The notes beneath the pieces were generated by a model, which saw only the letters and a list, made by a program, of their open reading frames with translations, did no database searches and was not told where the DNA came from. Position numbers and translations under genes: made by a program. Source: Patagioenas fasciata (taxonomy: Eukaryota > Chordata > Aves > Columbiformes > Columbidae). From it: a DNA stretch of 64,000 nt. Below, in pieces: positions 24,791-37,282 of the stretch. Every line of letters starts with the position of its first letter. Within the stretch, counting starts at the first letter, position 1. The DNA is taken from positions 58,990,501 to 59,054,500 of the forward strand of contig NC_092520.1 in the NCBI RefSeq assembly GCF_037038585.1. The letters run 5' to 3'.

Positions 24791-24871
24791 TACAGGGTGT
24801 TTTAAAAAATGGACACAATTTCAAAGATACGGTGATTTCAAATTGGGTCCATCTTTTTGAAACATCTTGTA
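24791..24871. mobile_element. 81-bp palindromic mariner-like MITE
   Basis: The first 36 bases (TACAGGGTGTTTTAAAA, then AATGGACACAATTTCAAA) match the reverse complement of the last 36 (TACAAGATGTTTCAAAAA, then GATGGACCCAATTTGAAA) at about 30 positions with one gap. The whole unit is therefore two terminal inverted repeats joined back to back with only a few central bases. It is flanked on both sides by TA (24789-24790 and 24872-24873), the target duplication of Tc1/mariner transposases. It codes for nothing and would have been moved by a transposase made elsewhere. The ends resemble those of mariner elements known from birds, such as Galluhop, but I could not verify the family. Confidence 0.8.
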
Positions 24872-26579
24872 TATCTGTGATGGCTTTATGTCTTACGTTG
24901 GGAGTGGGTTCAGGCAAAGGGTTTGATGTATAAGCTTTGTAACTACAGTGTCCAAGGAATCACCTCATAACACAGTAGTGCCTCACTCAAGAAAAAACAG
25001 AGGTCCAAATTCATGGCTCGCTCTGTGGCAGTTCCCTTGCTCCTTGGCTCTCTCTAAGCCTAGACATGACTTCAGCTTTTGCTACTCCTGCTGCTCTTCA
25101 CTCATAGCTATAGCAGTGCCCAAGTGGCCTGGACTCATCTTTCATGACTTCAGGCCTTATGTGAAGCACAGAGAAGTGGTTAAGGTTCAGCTCCTAAGTG
25201 CCATTGGGGATTCTCTAGGACACCTGAGATACCTGCTTGGGTCTGGCAGATATGTCATGGGACTTAGGAGAGATCTGTGTTCTTCCAAAGGGGCAGGTAC
25301 AGGCCAGGTGGGTACTCTGGGGCACCTGAAACAGTGCTGACTACCGGTGCTCAGGCAACTAAATCACACTCCCAGACCCCCTCTATAATCAAAGTGAAGC
25401 AATAATCATTTTGAGAGTTCAAGATACTAGGTAAGTTGGATCATGCTGCTAATTTTTTTTCTGTCGACTGCAGAAGACTCTTCAGATGATAATGCTCCTA
25501 ATGCTAAGCATCTCAGTTTGATTAGGTCTGGGTTTGTATATCTAGCTGTGCCAGATGACATGGTAACTGTGCAGAAAAGCATATGCTGATTCTAATTAGT
25601 TTCTGATTAGACTCAGGCAAAGTGTTTTTCTCTGAATAAAGTATTTACAAAAAAAACCCTACCATTTCAAGGTGGCTGAAAATAATTCATGGTATTTGTC
25701 TGAGTTTTGTCAAAAGACTGGCTTACATAAAAGTGACAGCATGCTGTAAGTAAAAGTCAGAGGAGTTTACTTTCATCTTTTTCAAAATTGTCTGCTGGGC
25801 GATGTTCTCATACCAACAGGAGCAGAAGGGGACACATACCATGTTGCCAGAGGAGGAGACATATGCTTCCTCTTCTTCCTCATAGCCCTGTAGCTTGCCT
25901 GCTGATGGTAATTCATATCCTTATTCTCTTTATTCTTCAAATCCCGATTAGAAGCCTGTTATTCCTTGGTGGTGCTGGGTTGGCTGACAGACTGCAGCTG
26001 TGGTACATCCTTTCACTTAACACTGCTGATCTGTACTGCTGATTTGTTTTTATTCACTTGCTGCCTCTGGGCAGGTGTCAGATGCCTGGAGGCAAGGCTG
26101 GCTTCCCTGCCCTAGGGCTGCCCATCTCACTCAAGGTGCTGCAGACAAGGGTTCCCCTTCTCCCTCTTCCTAAAGATTGTCTCTTCTCCTCCTTTCCAGG
26201 GACGAGAGGTGAACATGTGGTTCCTCTGACAATGTTACCCCAGCATCTTCTGCTAATACTGCTACCTTTGTAGCAAAGAAAGACCTGGCTTAGGGAGAGG
26301 ATTGGAGCTTAAGTTTCCCCCTTACAGACTCACTCTCATTTTGCTTTGAGCATTTCAGAATATCACACAAAGTGGAGAGGCATGAACAAGAGGGATTACA
26401 ATCCCATCAAGAACAGCCCACAGTTTGGTCATTAGGAAGCTCTCCTGGAGCAGGGTGATCCCTTAGGTGGGACCCACATATCCCCAGTGTGGGTTCTGAA
26501 ACCATGAGGCTGCTAGCTACAAGTCGTGCTGCCTCCTTCAGCAGGCTTGCAAGTCCAACCATTGGTTTTCATTTCCATT
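24872..26579. other. Intergenic sequence with a possible unclassified old repeat (about 25160-25370)
   Basis: The block from about 25160 to 25370 shares ordered words with 56470-56640 (see findings) and may be a copy of an old dispersed repeat. Around 25790-26280 the sequence is C/T-rich with short frames that look like chance. Confidence 0.4.
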
Positions 26580-26614
26580 CCTTTTTATTTTTTTTTTTTT
26601 TCTTCTTCTTCCAG
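26580..26614. repeat. Pyrimidine-rich tract
   Basis: A T-rich run followed by CTT triplets. Simple sequence. Confidence 0.85.
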
Positions 26615-29552
26615 AGAGAAAATGTCAGGATGACAGCACATTTTCCAGGGGTATTGTTTTGCTGACTTGTTCTGACAAGGACTGATGCATAGCATGGCTC
26701 CATCCCCAGGAATGTATCGGTGTGTGAAATAATGAGCAGCAGTCATTGCGGAGCTTTCAAACTCCACACAAAAAAGGCAGGAGTAACCCAAGATATCTTA
26801 GCCTAAGCAGCCAGGACTGCTGAGGCTTTAAAAAGAACATAATTGTCTCCATTAGCTACCCAGGGAATAACCAGTGAGTCTAGGGGAGAGGGACTGCTTC
26901 CCTCTGTGCTGATCCTACCTAGCTGCAAGATGAGTGTCTAAGGAGGGAGCACCAAATGCTGTCCCTCCACCTTTGCTGTACGCATTGGCAAATCCTATGA
27001 TAAAAAGATGCCATGACATTAGAATTTAGTAATAAAGTATTAGTAAGAGACCTTGGGAATTCAGTTCACTTGGGAACTTGAGTAAATTGCCTTTTAAAGG
27101 CTTTCTGTCTATCAACAGGGATTGCAGTAGAGGGGATGTTTAATTTATTTACTTGCTGTATTAAATTAGGTAATTTACACAAACTATCAGCCATAAATTG
27201 TCCATGGAGGAAATAAACCTGACCTCTATGAATCACTTTTTCTGTGACCTGTTTTAAGCTACCTGATAGGATTTTGATGCATAATTAATTAATTAAACAG
27301 GACAAATGTTGTCCCACTGAATGAGGTTCTAGCTTACTCGTCTTACAAATCACGACTATAGATGTTCATCTCATTGAACATATTATATACTCCTCATCTG
27401 AAAGATTGCTCTCTCTCAAAAAAATCTATAAAATATTATATTTGATACCCATCGACCCAGTTGCTTATTTCTATACTGCTGAACTCATTTCCTCTGAGGT
27501 AATAGAGTCAATCAGTTTCTCATTATTTAGTTGATACAGCCTTGGCATTTTAATTTTAGATATTCAGTATTTTCTACTCTCTCAGCTTCTAACTTTGATG
27601 TACAGATCAGTTTGTTACTGTATGTTGACAATTTCCTTATTATCAATTTTGATGCAGTTGATATTTTATCACTAAGGAACACCTAACCATTACTTGTGAA
27701 ATTACCCTGTGTTTTTAATTATGTTTATAATGGATTTATTATTAATACATATAAATAACTTGAAATGTGAAATAGAGGTACATACATTTCTATACAAAAT
27801 TATAGACACTAAAGCTCAGTTTAGTGGAAAGTTGAAATAGCTATTTAAAGGTTGTTATGGCTGAAGAATAGTCAGACGTTTACAAGTATATTGTACAATG
27901 ACATTTACAAAAGTATTTGTAACTATTAACACATATTCATCACCTACAAGAGGGACAAGTGCTTAACAGTAAAGAGAGAAAGTAGTGATATACAATACTT
28001 ACTATATAGTTTTAGATATAAATTGATGAGCATGTGTAAGAAGATGGTGTGAAAGAGAGAAAGGAGTGTGAAGAGAAAAACATTCCTACCACACAGTGTC
28101 CTATTTTTTCAAAATACTTTATTTTTCTCAAGGAAGTTGTTCTGCCTCTCTTTTTCCTCTACATTTAACTGTGGAAGCTTTCAGTGTGGAATCCCAGAAA
28201 ATCCTTTTGCAAGTCTGTATAAATAGCCCTTTACTTGCAGCAGGTCTAGAATGCCAGCTTTTGAGTTCCCCGACTTTCGACACTTTAACCCTCTTGTCTT
28301 CAAGGATGCGTCTGGGATAAATTAGCACTGAAAAGATAACTTTCAAAGCAATCCTGAGCTAGTGCCAGCTTGCTAACTTGGTCCCTGAATCCAACCTTTT
28401 GCTGGAGCTACATGGAGTTAGTACACTCTGCTTGAAAGCTGTTTCATGTTGACTTATGATGTAAACATATTTCTATTTAGGCACTCTGGTCATGCTGTAG
28501 TCCTTAAGACAGAAATACATGTAACTTTGGTGTTGCTGGCCAGTTTTAATGAGTGGTGCAGTTATATCCTGATAAGACAATGACTGAGAGGCACATGCAG
28601 ACTAATGCTCCTTGATCATGGTGGCCTGGGAAAGGAAACCACTTCCTCTGCCCTAGCAAGCAGCACCCTCATGACTGAAGTGTTCTGGGGGCTGAGTCTT
28701 GCTGTGACCTGACATGGTCCCAAGATGGAAGGTTTTACAATAGACATTGCGCACTGAGGTTCTGCCTACATGGCTGGCCTTTGCTACTGAACCACAAGCA
28801 TTTACTGACTTTATCTGATGACCTGATGTTTGCCCTACTGAGTGCTGAGGTACTGCATGTGAATTTAATGCAGGGGGTGAGTCTGGTGCTGGAACCAGAA
28901 ATGTGGTGAAAATTACAGCTGCAGCACAAAAAACTAGACAATCGAGGATGTGGTGACAACAGGCCAGGCACAAGTCATGCCAGCTTCTGGGAAAGGTCAG
29001 TCCACTGCATGCAAGAGGGGAAGAAACCCTGGGCCAATGAACTGTCATAAACTTACTTTTGGCACTCCATTCCCTCTTGGGACTTTAGACAATGTAACAC
29101 TAGCAAAATGCAGACAGAAGCTTCAGTTCATAGTCTCTATTTAAAGAAAAAAAAAAAAGAAAGAAAAGGTTGAACAGAGAAGAAGGCCACTTGTAGTATG
29201 TAAAAGGGAAGAGATAATGACTGCTGAGGAATTCTTTCCCCTGTCTTCTCTCTTGTGTGTTGGAAATTTCATCCCAGTAAGCCACACTTTCTTGTCACAT
29301 CTTGCAAGCCACTCTGCACTGACAGACTGTGTCACTGGAAAATTGTCACCAATGAACAAAAATGAAATGGCTTCCCCAATTGCCATTCTCTCTGTGCTTT
29401 GCACAGTTCAAAGAATACTTCCTGTGAGAAGGCATGAATGACAAATCAAAACATGCAAAGTAACTTAAATTCAGCGTCATGAGAGGATCAGGTATACATC
29501 ATGTAGACATCTATGTCTGGGTTCCTCAGGTCAGCTTCCTCTATAGGCAACA
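26615..29552. other. Intergenic sequence, including a very AT-rich block
   Basis: The segment 27000-27980 is markedly AT-rich. It contains a perfect 14-base palindrome TAATTAATTAATTA at 27282-27295, that is, overlapping homeodomain core sites. An A-rich run lies at 29145-29167. A 131-codon minus-strand frame at 28653-29048 has no recognisable domain. Confidence 0.4.
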
Positions 29553-29612
29553 GGAAGGAACAAACATCACCAGACTAAACAAGGGAGGAACGAACATCTC
29601 CCGTCCAAAATA
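29553..29612. repeat. Two-copy 30-bp tandem duplication
   Basis: Units 29553-29582 and 29583-29612 agree at about 22 of 30 positions. Both start with GG(A/G)AGGAAC and share AACATC. It is an old local tandem duplication with no apparent function. Confidence 0.75.
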
Positions 29613-31134
29613 AGATGCCAATTATAGACTGGACAAATCATATCTGAAAATACACCCACTAACTAGGCACTTGGGATGGCTCGCTTAGATGTAGATTGTA
29701 GACATGGGAAAAATTAGGTGAAGATGAATCCCACTACATCTGACATCTTGTTTTTCAGAGTATGTACATTATGGCAACACTTATTGCTCTAAGTGCTTTT
29801 GATCAGTCCCAAGAGTTATTTGCTTCTGGTCTGGTCATTTCTGCTGAGGTAAGCATACCTGTAGTTTTTCTGTTTTGAGTCTACTTTAAGAATATAAATG
29901 CTGCATCAGTCTAATGTTGTCCCTCACTGCATTAAAATTTGTAATTTTCCTTGAGAGAACTGAACATGCAGTGTATAAATTCAATTCATTACATTTCTAG
30001 ATGTGCATATCAGCAAAAGCTTGTTCTATAGAGCGTGCTGTATGCAGAGTCAAGGGTCATGAAATATGAGATGGTTTAGCATTTCAGTGGAAACCGTATA
30101 CCACCTTTGCTATGTCATTATGTTGCTGAAGGAGAATAAAAGAAATTAGTTTATTTACTTACTCTTTATCAGGTACAAAAATGCTGTTACTGTTTACTAT
30201 TTTTCTGAGCTAGGTATATGTTTCTACACCTTTAGAGGAAAAAAAGGGTTGAATCTTACTGAATCTTCTTAGTTTCTCAAGTCAGGTGAAATGTGGGTTT
30301 GTGGCAAGCTACAAAAATATGATTAAAGGAGGCAATACACAACCCTCCTGGGAAGTTTATCTACTTCTGCTACAAAGACATGCATTTTTCTTACAAATTT
30401 CTTTGTAATGAAAACACAGTAGTGGCAGAACAATTCAGATGTATTTCTGTAGCAACGATAGAAAGATATTACGGCCTGGTCGATTTTTATTGCATGCAAG
30501 ATATCAGTGCATTTTCACCCAACAGGAAATAATCTTGTTTCATGCTGTTTATCATCACTATTATGCAATCTGTCAGTCTCAGTGTTTCATATATTCTGGC
30601 ACCAATTATGTGAGAACTCCAAAGCTCAAGTCTCCAGTATTTCCTGGAAGTAAGAATCTTGGGGAGAAAATGAAGAGATATATCATAAGCCTACCACACA
30701 GCTCACTACAGTTCCTGCATTGAACTGCATTTAAACCAGGGGGCCTTGAACTCTTGACAACATCATGAAGCAATGTTAATCAGTTCTTTGCTCTGGGCAG
30801 CACTGGTTTCTATAACTTGAGTCACCTTAAAGTTAAGTGCCTGGACTCCGTTTCCAGTTACTGAAGAGAAATGGCCACTTTCACAATGTGATTCATCTCT
30901 GCTGGTTTAGACATCTTGGCTGGGGCCTGCACTCTGCCCACCCGTTTCTATGGGATCTGTGGATAAATAAGATACATGAACGTACTCATGTGCATGGGTG
31001 GCTCCTCTGCAGCCTTTTATGAAGAATAAATGTTCACCAAAAGAAAGAGAAATTGAGAACTTTTTAATGTGATCAAGAGAGAAAGAACATTCTTTTCAAA
31101 GGTGAAAAAAAGGATGCATGAGAATCAGTATGAA
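29613..31134. other. Intergenic sequence, nothing recognised
   Basis: AT-rich DNA with no exon or repeat recognised. The plus frame at 30439-30723 has no recognisable motif. Confidence 0.45.
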
Positions 31135-31149
31135 AGAGAGAGAGAGAGA
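31135..31149. repeat. Short (AG)n tract
   Basis: About seven AG units. Confidence 0.9.
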
Positions 31150-33270
31150 AGATGGCTAAAGTGAAGAAAAAGCGAATCATAACATCCTGGAGAGCAATCT
31201 CACTCTGGATCTGCTTCCATTTAGTTTAATGGTAACGCTCCTGTCTACTTCATCGCATAGGATAGAGCCAAAGGCAAAGACAGCATTACAAATGAACATA
31301 TATCCATTAGGGAATTAAAGATCACTGTGATAGGAACAGTTAGAAGACTGAAAAATCAGACCAGCTTTAAACATTAAAATTTAACTCTACTAAATTAGTT
31401 AACTATCAGCATACTTCTCTATAATGGCTAAATCTTATGTGATGTTTATCATCACAGTTTTGTATACAAACCTTTTTAACGCTGAATTAGCTGTGAGCTG
31501 ATGCTGTGTAGTTAGCACAGATGGTTATGGTTGCTCATGGTCTTTCCTCACCAAGGTTGATGTGATCAGGCTTAAGAGCTCACTCATGAGAGATGTCATG
31601 GTTGAAGTGGGCTTGTTTTATAAAATTAACCTTGTTTATGCCGCATGTTTTCCTGCTATTACCCCTCTCTCTTGCCCCAAAAAGGGGTCTTCTCTACTCC
31701 TGATACAGTTTATCTTGTTTTTGATCTTACCAGTAATCCTTTGGGATTTGGGAGGATGTCCTGCCTAGTTACTGTCCCTTGTGGTTATCTTGTTGTTTGT
31801 CTAGCAGATTTTTGTCACATATTCATCCTGCATACAATGACACCCATCTTTCTCTGTCCCTGTGGTGATCTTGCTTGCATACTTGACGTAAAATGGTTGC
31901 ACATTCTCTCTGGTGATACCATCAACATGTTATAAAACACTTAAATGCTCTTGCCAGTTGTACTATTATAGTGTTTATGCTTATGATCAAGGCAAGTTAA
32001 TATTCACTATACCCTTTTATAGTTTGCAGGGTCACAGCCCTCTGCATTGGTTACCAAGGAGTGTCTGATAAGCATCAGTTACAGTGGGGTATTCTTATTG
32101 TGATGACAAAAAACTACAGAGATGAGAGTCAGAGCTCAAGCACAGAAATGTCTGTCTTATCACCTAAAACTACTCTCAAAGTATCTGAGTCAAAGTAAAA
32201 GTCAGGAAACCCACAGGAAGGAAGCTCACCTGTTTAAACCTGAAAGGAAGTGAGATGTTTCTGACATGCACTAAGGTTGTTGCTTACCACAGTCTAAATT
32301 AAAACTTGGAGTCCTGACTCCTCAGCAAATCAGAGATGCCTTGGACACTGTGTAGGGCTTTATACAAAACCTCAAATCTAATCCAAAGTCTGAGTTTTGA
32401 TTTTGAAGGAGCTTTGAATCTTGCTTCTAGACCTAGCAACTTCTCAGTTAAGGACCATGGTCAATAGGCAGGAGGATGATTTGCCTAGAAATTCCAGATC
32501 ATCTCATTTAAGCCTCATGCAGTACTGACCTTTTTCTCTTTTTACTAGTTTTGAAATAATGCAATATTACAGGCTCCTTGTTAGTTCCTTTTTATGTATA
32601 CTGATGTACCTGCAACTGGCGTAACATCTGGCACCGTGATTACCCAGGAACCAAAGTCTGTCTCCTCTTCTCTTGTTCTACTCCAGGCTGACCCAGGTGT
32701 CAGCTGGGTCTAAACTAATCCACACAACAAAATGTTAGTTTTCATCCCAGGGACTGATGCATGAAGTTCCAGATGTCATGGGGATGAAAGCCTGAAAGGA
32801 CTGATCTTTTTAAGCAGCTCATTTAAAGCATTTTTGATGAGGTTAAGGCGTTGCTGAGCTCTGTTTGTAACTACCTGATGTGTAGTGGCATTAAATTAAG
32901 ATTCTTGTGTTTTTTAACTGCTCACCACCATGAATGGTACAAACTGATATAGTCCATAAAAGTTTTATTTGGATCGAAGGCAATGCCTGTAATGTATCTG
33001 AGAATGTAAATCTTGGGCAGTTCTGATCTCTAAATTCTCTAAATTCCAATGAACAGTAGCTATAGAACTATTTTCTTTCGTGATGCAGTACTCATTTATC
33101 AGTAACTATCTTGAACTTTATCCTTTTTTGATTTTATAGAGTTAACAGTTGATGAAATCAGAGTAGTACAGTGCAGGCAGTATTGCTGGAACTCATGTAA
33201 TGATTAGCTTGACAACATACCCTTAAAGTGAACAGCATAAACTTGCTCAAAAATGTTTGTTGGTTTGTTA
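31150..33270. other. Intergenic sequence, nothing recognised
   Basis: No exon or known repeat was recognised. Within 31765-31875 the phrase 'ctgtcccttgtggttatctt' is echoed about 80 bases later as 'ctgtccctgtggtgatctt', which suggests a small internal duplication. Confidence 0.4.
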
Positions 33271-33285
33271 TTTTTTTTTTTTTTT
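33271..33285. repeat. Poly-T tract (T15)
   Basis: Homopolymer run of 15 T. Confidence 0.9.
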
Positions 33286-33508
33286 GGTGCATGAGAGGAA
33301 GAAATAGTAATAAATAAAGAATGATCTTGTGAAAAGAAGCTTCAAATTAATTTTGTATTTTCTCTCTATAAATTCTGAGTGGGCTCTGACAATCTCTCTC
33401 TTGAACTCAGGGATAGTTCACACTTTCTAACTTTGGGTGCTAAAACTTTAGGTACTCAGTCTATCTTAGAAAGTATTCTCCCTCTGAGTCTAAATATAAA
33501 CTCTCTTT

Positions 33509-33523
33509 AGAGAGAGAGAGAGA
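33509..33523. repeat. Short (AG)n tract
   Basis: Seven AG units in a purine-rich surround. Confidence 0.9.
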
Positions 33524-36500
33524 CTACTTTAGGGGGTGATATAAAGCAAAAGTATAACTTTCAGTGCTCTGAGATTGCATACAGGAATACAGCAGTCTCA
33601 TGCTGTCTCACCATGGCTAGTTTCCTCAGCAAGGGAGCCACTCGGCATGTCCAAACGCAGAGCCAATGGCAGTCAGCAGTGCAGGTATTGTCCACTCCAG
33701 CTAGGGCTGTGGAGTGAAACCAGGCAAGCTTAAATGTGGCAATATCTTTATCTCCCTATTGTGCTTACAGAAAGCTTTGGGATACCATCTCGGTTGGAAA
33801 TTCTGAGTGCCTAAAAGCAGGTGGTCAGTGATTTTCCAGAATGACGAGATAAGTGCTTGTACCATGCCTGTTTTGCTAGCATCTGATGCTTCATGCATCT
33901 CCGCACACGTTTTAAAAGGAGTGACAATACCTGCTGAATGAAACTGCAGCCTTTTGCAATCACTTTATCCTCTTTTTATAGAAAACTATATGGCAACATC
34001 AAAAGAGCCATCTTTGTCACATGGAATATTTTGGGGGATGATGTGAACTGTTACAATTACCATGAGATACAGGTGTAGCAGAGGAAGGCTTCAGTTTGAA
34101 CATGGTTACATAGGCTCCTCTTCCATTCCAGTAGATCAAGATTAAACCTATCATGTTATCAGTGTGTTAATACTGCTATCTAATTTATCTTTGTTGTTGT
34201 TTGTTGCTGTTGTTGTACAAATGTGTGTACTAATAGTTCATTAAATGTTAGTCTTCAGCTTCTTGATATTTGAAAGTAAATGTGCTTTCACAGAAAGTAT
34301 TATCAAGCTAAAAACCATTTAGTGCTATACCTTCCTTCTAAGTACTAGAATTCATTATTTAAATGACTGCCAGCCTCACTATTATTTAAGGACATCCCAT
34401 GTATTCAGTTTTGGGAAAGAGCATGAAGTAAGAAAGTTTATGGGAAAGCCAACCAGTTGGAATGATTCATAAGCAAACATCGTTCGATCACACCTGATAT
34501 AACATCAGCAGATTTTAAGGCATGGGACAAAAAATGAAAATGAGTGAGTACCAGAACACGCTTGTAATATCTGGAGAGAATGGAAAGTTTATATAAGACT
34601 GGGAATCAAAATAAGCTGAAATGCTCATATTTAGAAGGTCAGGAACACGCTAATTCACACACATGCAGTTCATCCTCTTGGCTGGGATGTAGGAATGTGG
34701 CAATCAATGAATTTACTTCTTTCAAAATGTCGCTGCATTATGAAAAAACAATTATTTGTCTTCCTGGCGATTAAGAACCATTAAAGGTGCTATGTACAAT
34801 TCAGAGGCTCACTCAGAAATGCCTGATAGGTTCCTGTGTGGCAGCAGGCTCTGGAGGCATTCTCTGCCCATTGCAGTGCGAGGCTGGGGCTAGCTCTTCA
34901 CACTAAAGCCCCCTGGGGCTTTCCTGTCCATCCTTTCACATGTTGCTGGGCAATGTGATCATGCAGAGGTCCAACATGAATGTCCGATGTAATCTGATGG
35001 CTCCAAATGGGATTGAGGAGGAGGGTGCGGAGTCCCCAGGAGCCAAAGGCTCATCATGTGTTGCCTTGGGGCAGCTGTCCATCAATCTGCGCAGTCTCTG
35101 CCCAGATCTGGTACACAACCTTGATCGCATCCTTGCAGGATGGTAGCAATGGACTTTGTTTCAGATAAAAGGTTTTGCTCTGAGAATAGCAAGTGGTGGA
35201 GTTCTCCTTTGTAAATGTTTTCTAACTTTTAGCTCCTGCCTTTACCTGTCTTATTCTGTTAACCTTTTCCAGACTTACTTACAGGCAAACTTCAAATCCA
35301 TCGTCTAAACTGCATAGGCTGATGTTTCTGTTTGTTGTTGTTTGAGCATTCAACTTGAATTGACGTGTCTAAATGCCTTTTATATGTGATCAGCGTATTT
35401 TTAAAAATTACTGGTGATTTTCATAACGACAACTTACCATCTTAGTGCCAGTAGCTGAATGGTAAAGTTTTTCAGTGACAAAACAGTGGAATTAGACTTC
35501 AATAATTTCTGGGAATTTTTCTTCTGTAGGTTTTTTCATGGGTTCATTTTTAAACAGTTCATAAACAAAAAGAGACGTGAAGAGCTAGAGTAGAAAAAAG
35601 ACCACAGACCCTCATAATTCATATTGTACAAAAAGTATTTCCAAACCTTCTAGACTTCAAAAAATGGTTACTTCACTAAATAAGAAACACGGGTTAGACA
35701 TGATATTTCTTGCAGTGGACACAGAATTAAAAAAAACCCTAACTAACAGTAAAATTCAAGAGCTGTGAAAAAAGGGTTTGAAGAAAGTAAGACATAAGTG
35801 ATATCAATTCCTAGAAAAGATTTTGAAAGTCTTAAACTGTAAGTGAAAAATGAGCTCATTGTGTAAAACCTTTAGAGATTTATTTCAGATGAATGATCAG
35901 TAGAAAATTCCCAAATATTTCCAAGCTTAACTTTTTTGAGCTACGTGGGTAAAATCAGGAGAGGATTCTGTGGAAAGTGTTAAGTATATGGTCAGAAAAT
36001 ATAAAGATAACTCCTATTTTCACCTGAATAAAAGGGCAAATATATTTTACTCTTGCAATATATAAATGGTTCTAATCAAGCTTTAAAGAAATAAATAAAA
36101 TATCACAAAATACAATGACAAATGAAATAATTTAGGAATTCTGTTTGCTCCTGGTTCAATACTGGTGCAGATCTTCCTGAATTAAAGAAGAAAGATTATC
36201 TGCAAAGTTACATAGAATTAAATGTTTTCCATTACCTGGAAGACTGTGTGTTTGCACACTGTACACTGTATTGTGCTTGGTAGGAAATCCCTGGTGAATT
36301 CATAATCAATAGGTAACTAATTTAGGAGATTATTTTTAAATATAATTCGGAGTTGTTATTTCAAGGGTATGGTATGGAAAGCTAAACTGGTTATTTAACA
36401 ATTCAATACAATGAACTTGACTCAAAAAATGTCCTGCAAGTTTCAAAAGACCTAGATATAGCATTGTGAGAGTACTATAGCACAATTCAGGATGATTTAT

Positions 36501-37190
36501 TAGGATCCCTGGTTCTAAGGCTTGTGGGCAGGAAGATAAAAACTTCAGTACTGGCACCTTGAAAGCCTTCTGAGACAGAGAGAATCAGCCGTGTAGAAGT
36601 TATAAAAAGAAATGCAGGTCAGGAAAATGCTTTGATGAGATGCTGCCCAGTCATCTTCTTTTGAAGAGAGAGAAAATGTAAGCTTTGAAAATGAATGTGT
36701 TAAGAAACCTCCTAGGAAAAAAATATGGTTTTCTCTACCATAAGGTTATATAGTGTAGCCTTGATAATTGCAGTGAAAGGAAGGGGACACAGTTGTAGAA
36801 AGAAGGGGAAGAGTTGAACACAACCAGTAGTGACATCGCCTTTCTTTTTCTTCAGATCAGAGAGAAGATGGATGTCCAGTATCAGTTAAAAACCAGGTCA
36901 CTTCCTCAAAGAGGCTTAAATGTTGATGTGGACCCTTGATGTCAGATATTTAGGTTTTCAGAGTTTTGAGTTTAATACAGATTTATAAAGCAAAACAGCC
37001 AGTGAAGAATTTATCTCTGTGTTCCTCACTGCTTTTCGTTGCTGCTGCTGAGGGAAAGCAGTGCCAGCTGTGTCTCTAAACAGATAAGATTATGATGAGC
37101 TTCAGTATTCTAGTAAATTCTTTCTCATTCATTTTATAACATACAATAAAATGAGTCTAGCAATATTTTACTGTTTTGTTCTTGAGAACA
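33524..37190. other. Intergenic sequence with one unexplained GC-richer open frame
   Basis: Mostly AT-rich. At 34940-35146 a 68-codon plus-strand frame is GC-richer than its surroundings and open on the opposite strand too (34936-35130). Its conceptual product ends in an amphipathic-looking segment (LGQLSINLRSLCPDLVHNLD). I do not recognise the family. It could be an old pseudogene fragment, a lone exon or chance. Confidence 0.35.
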
Positions 37191-37282
37191 TCCTTACACA
37201 GTTCGTGAGGTAGTTTTATTAGGATCATTACAGGTCAAAGATCATAATTAAAATTGGCAGAAGGCAGCGGACCCAGTTCTCC
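37191..37282 (-). repeat. Possible MIR/L2-like relic
   Basis: Ordered words 'cacagttcgtgaggtagttt', 'tattaggatcattacaggtc', then 'ggcagaaggcagcggaccca' and 'gttctcctg' resemble the antisense tail and core of MIR/L2-type elements. They are very diverged, so this remains a suggestion. Confidence 0.3.

Noticed and set aside
28653..29048. A 131-codon minus-strand frame
   Set aside because: No domain, no conserved-looking blocks and no exon boundaries. A second frame is open in parallel.
32629..32645. TGGCACCGTGATTACCC as a retroviral primer binding site
   Set aside because: It does not match the 3' end of a tRNA that I can verify, and no LTR end, polyadenylation signal or gag follows or precedes it.
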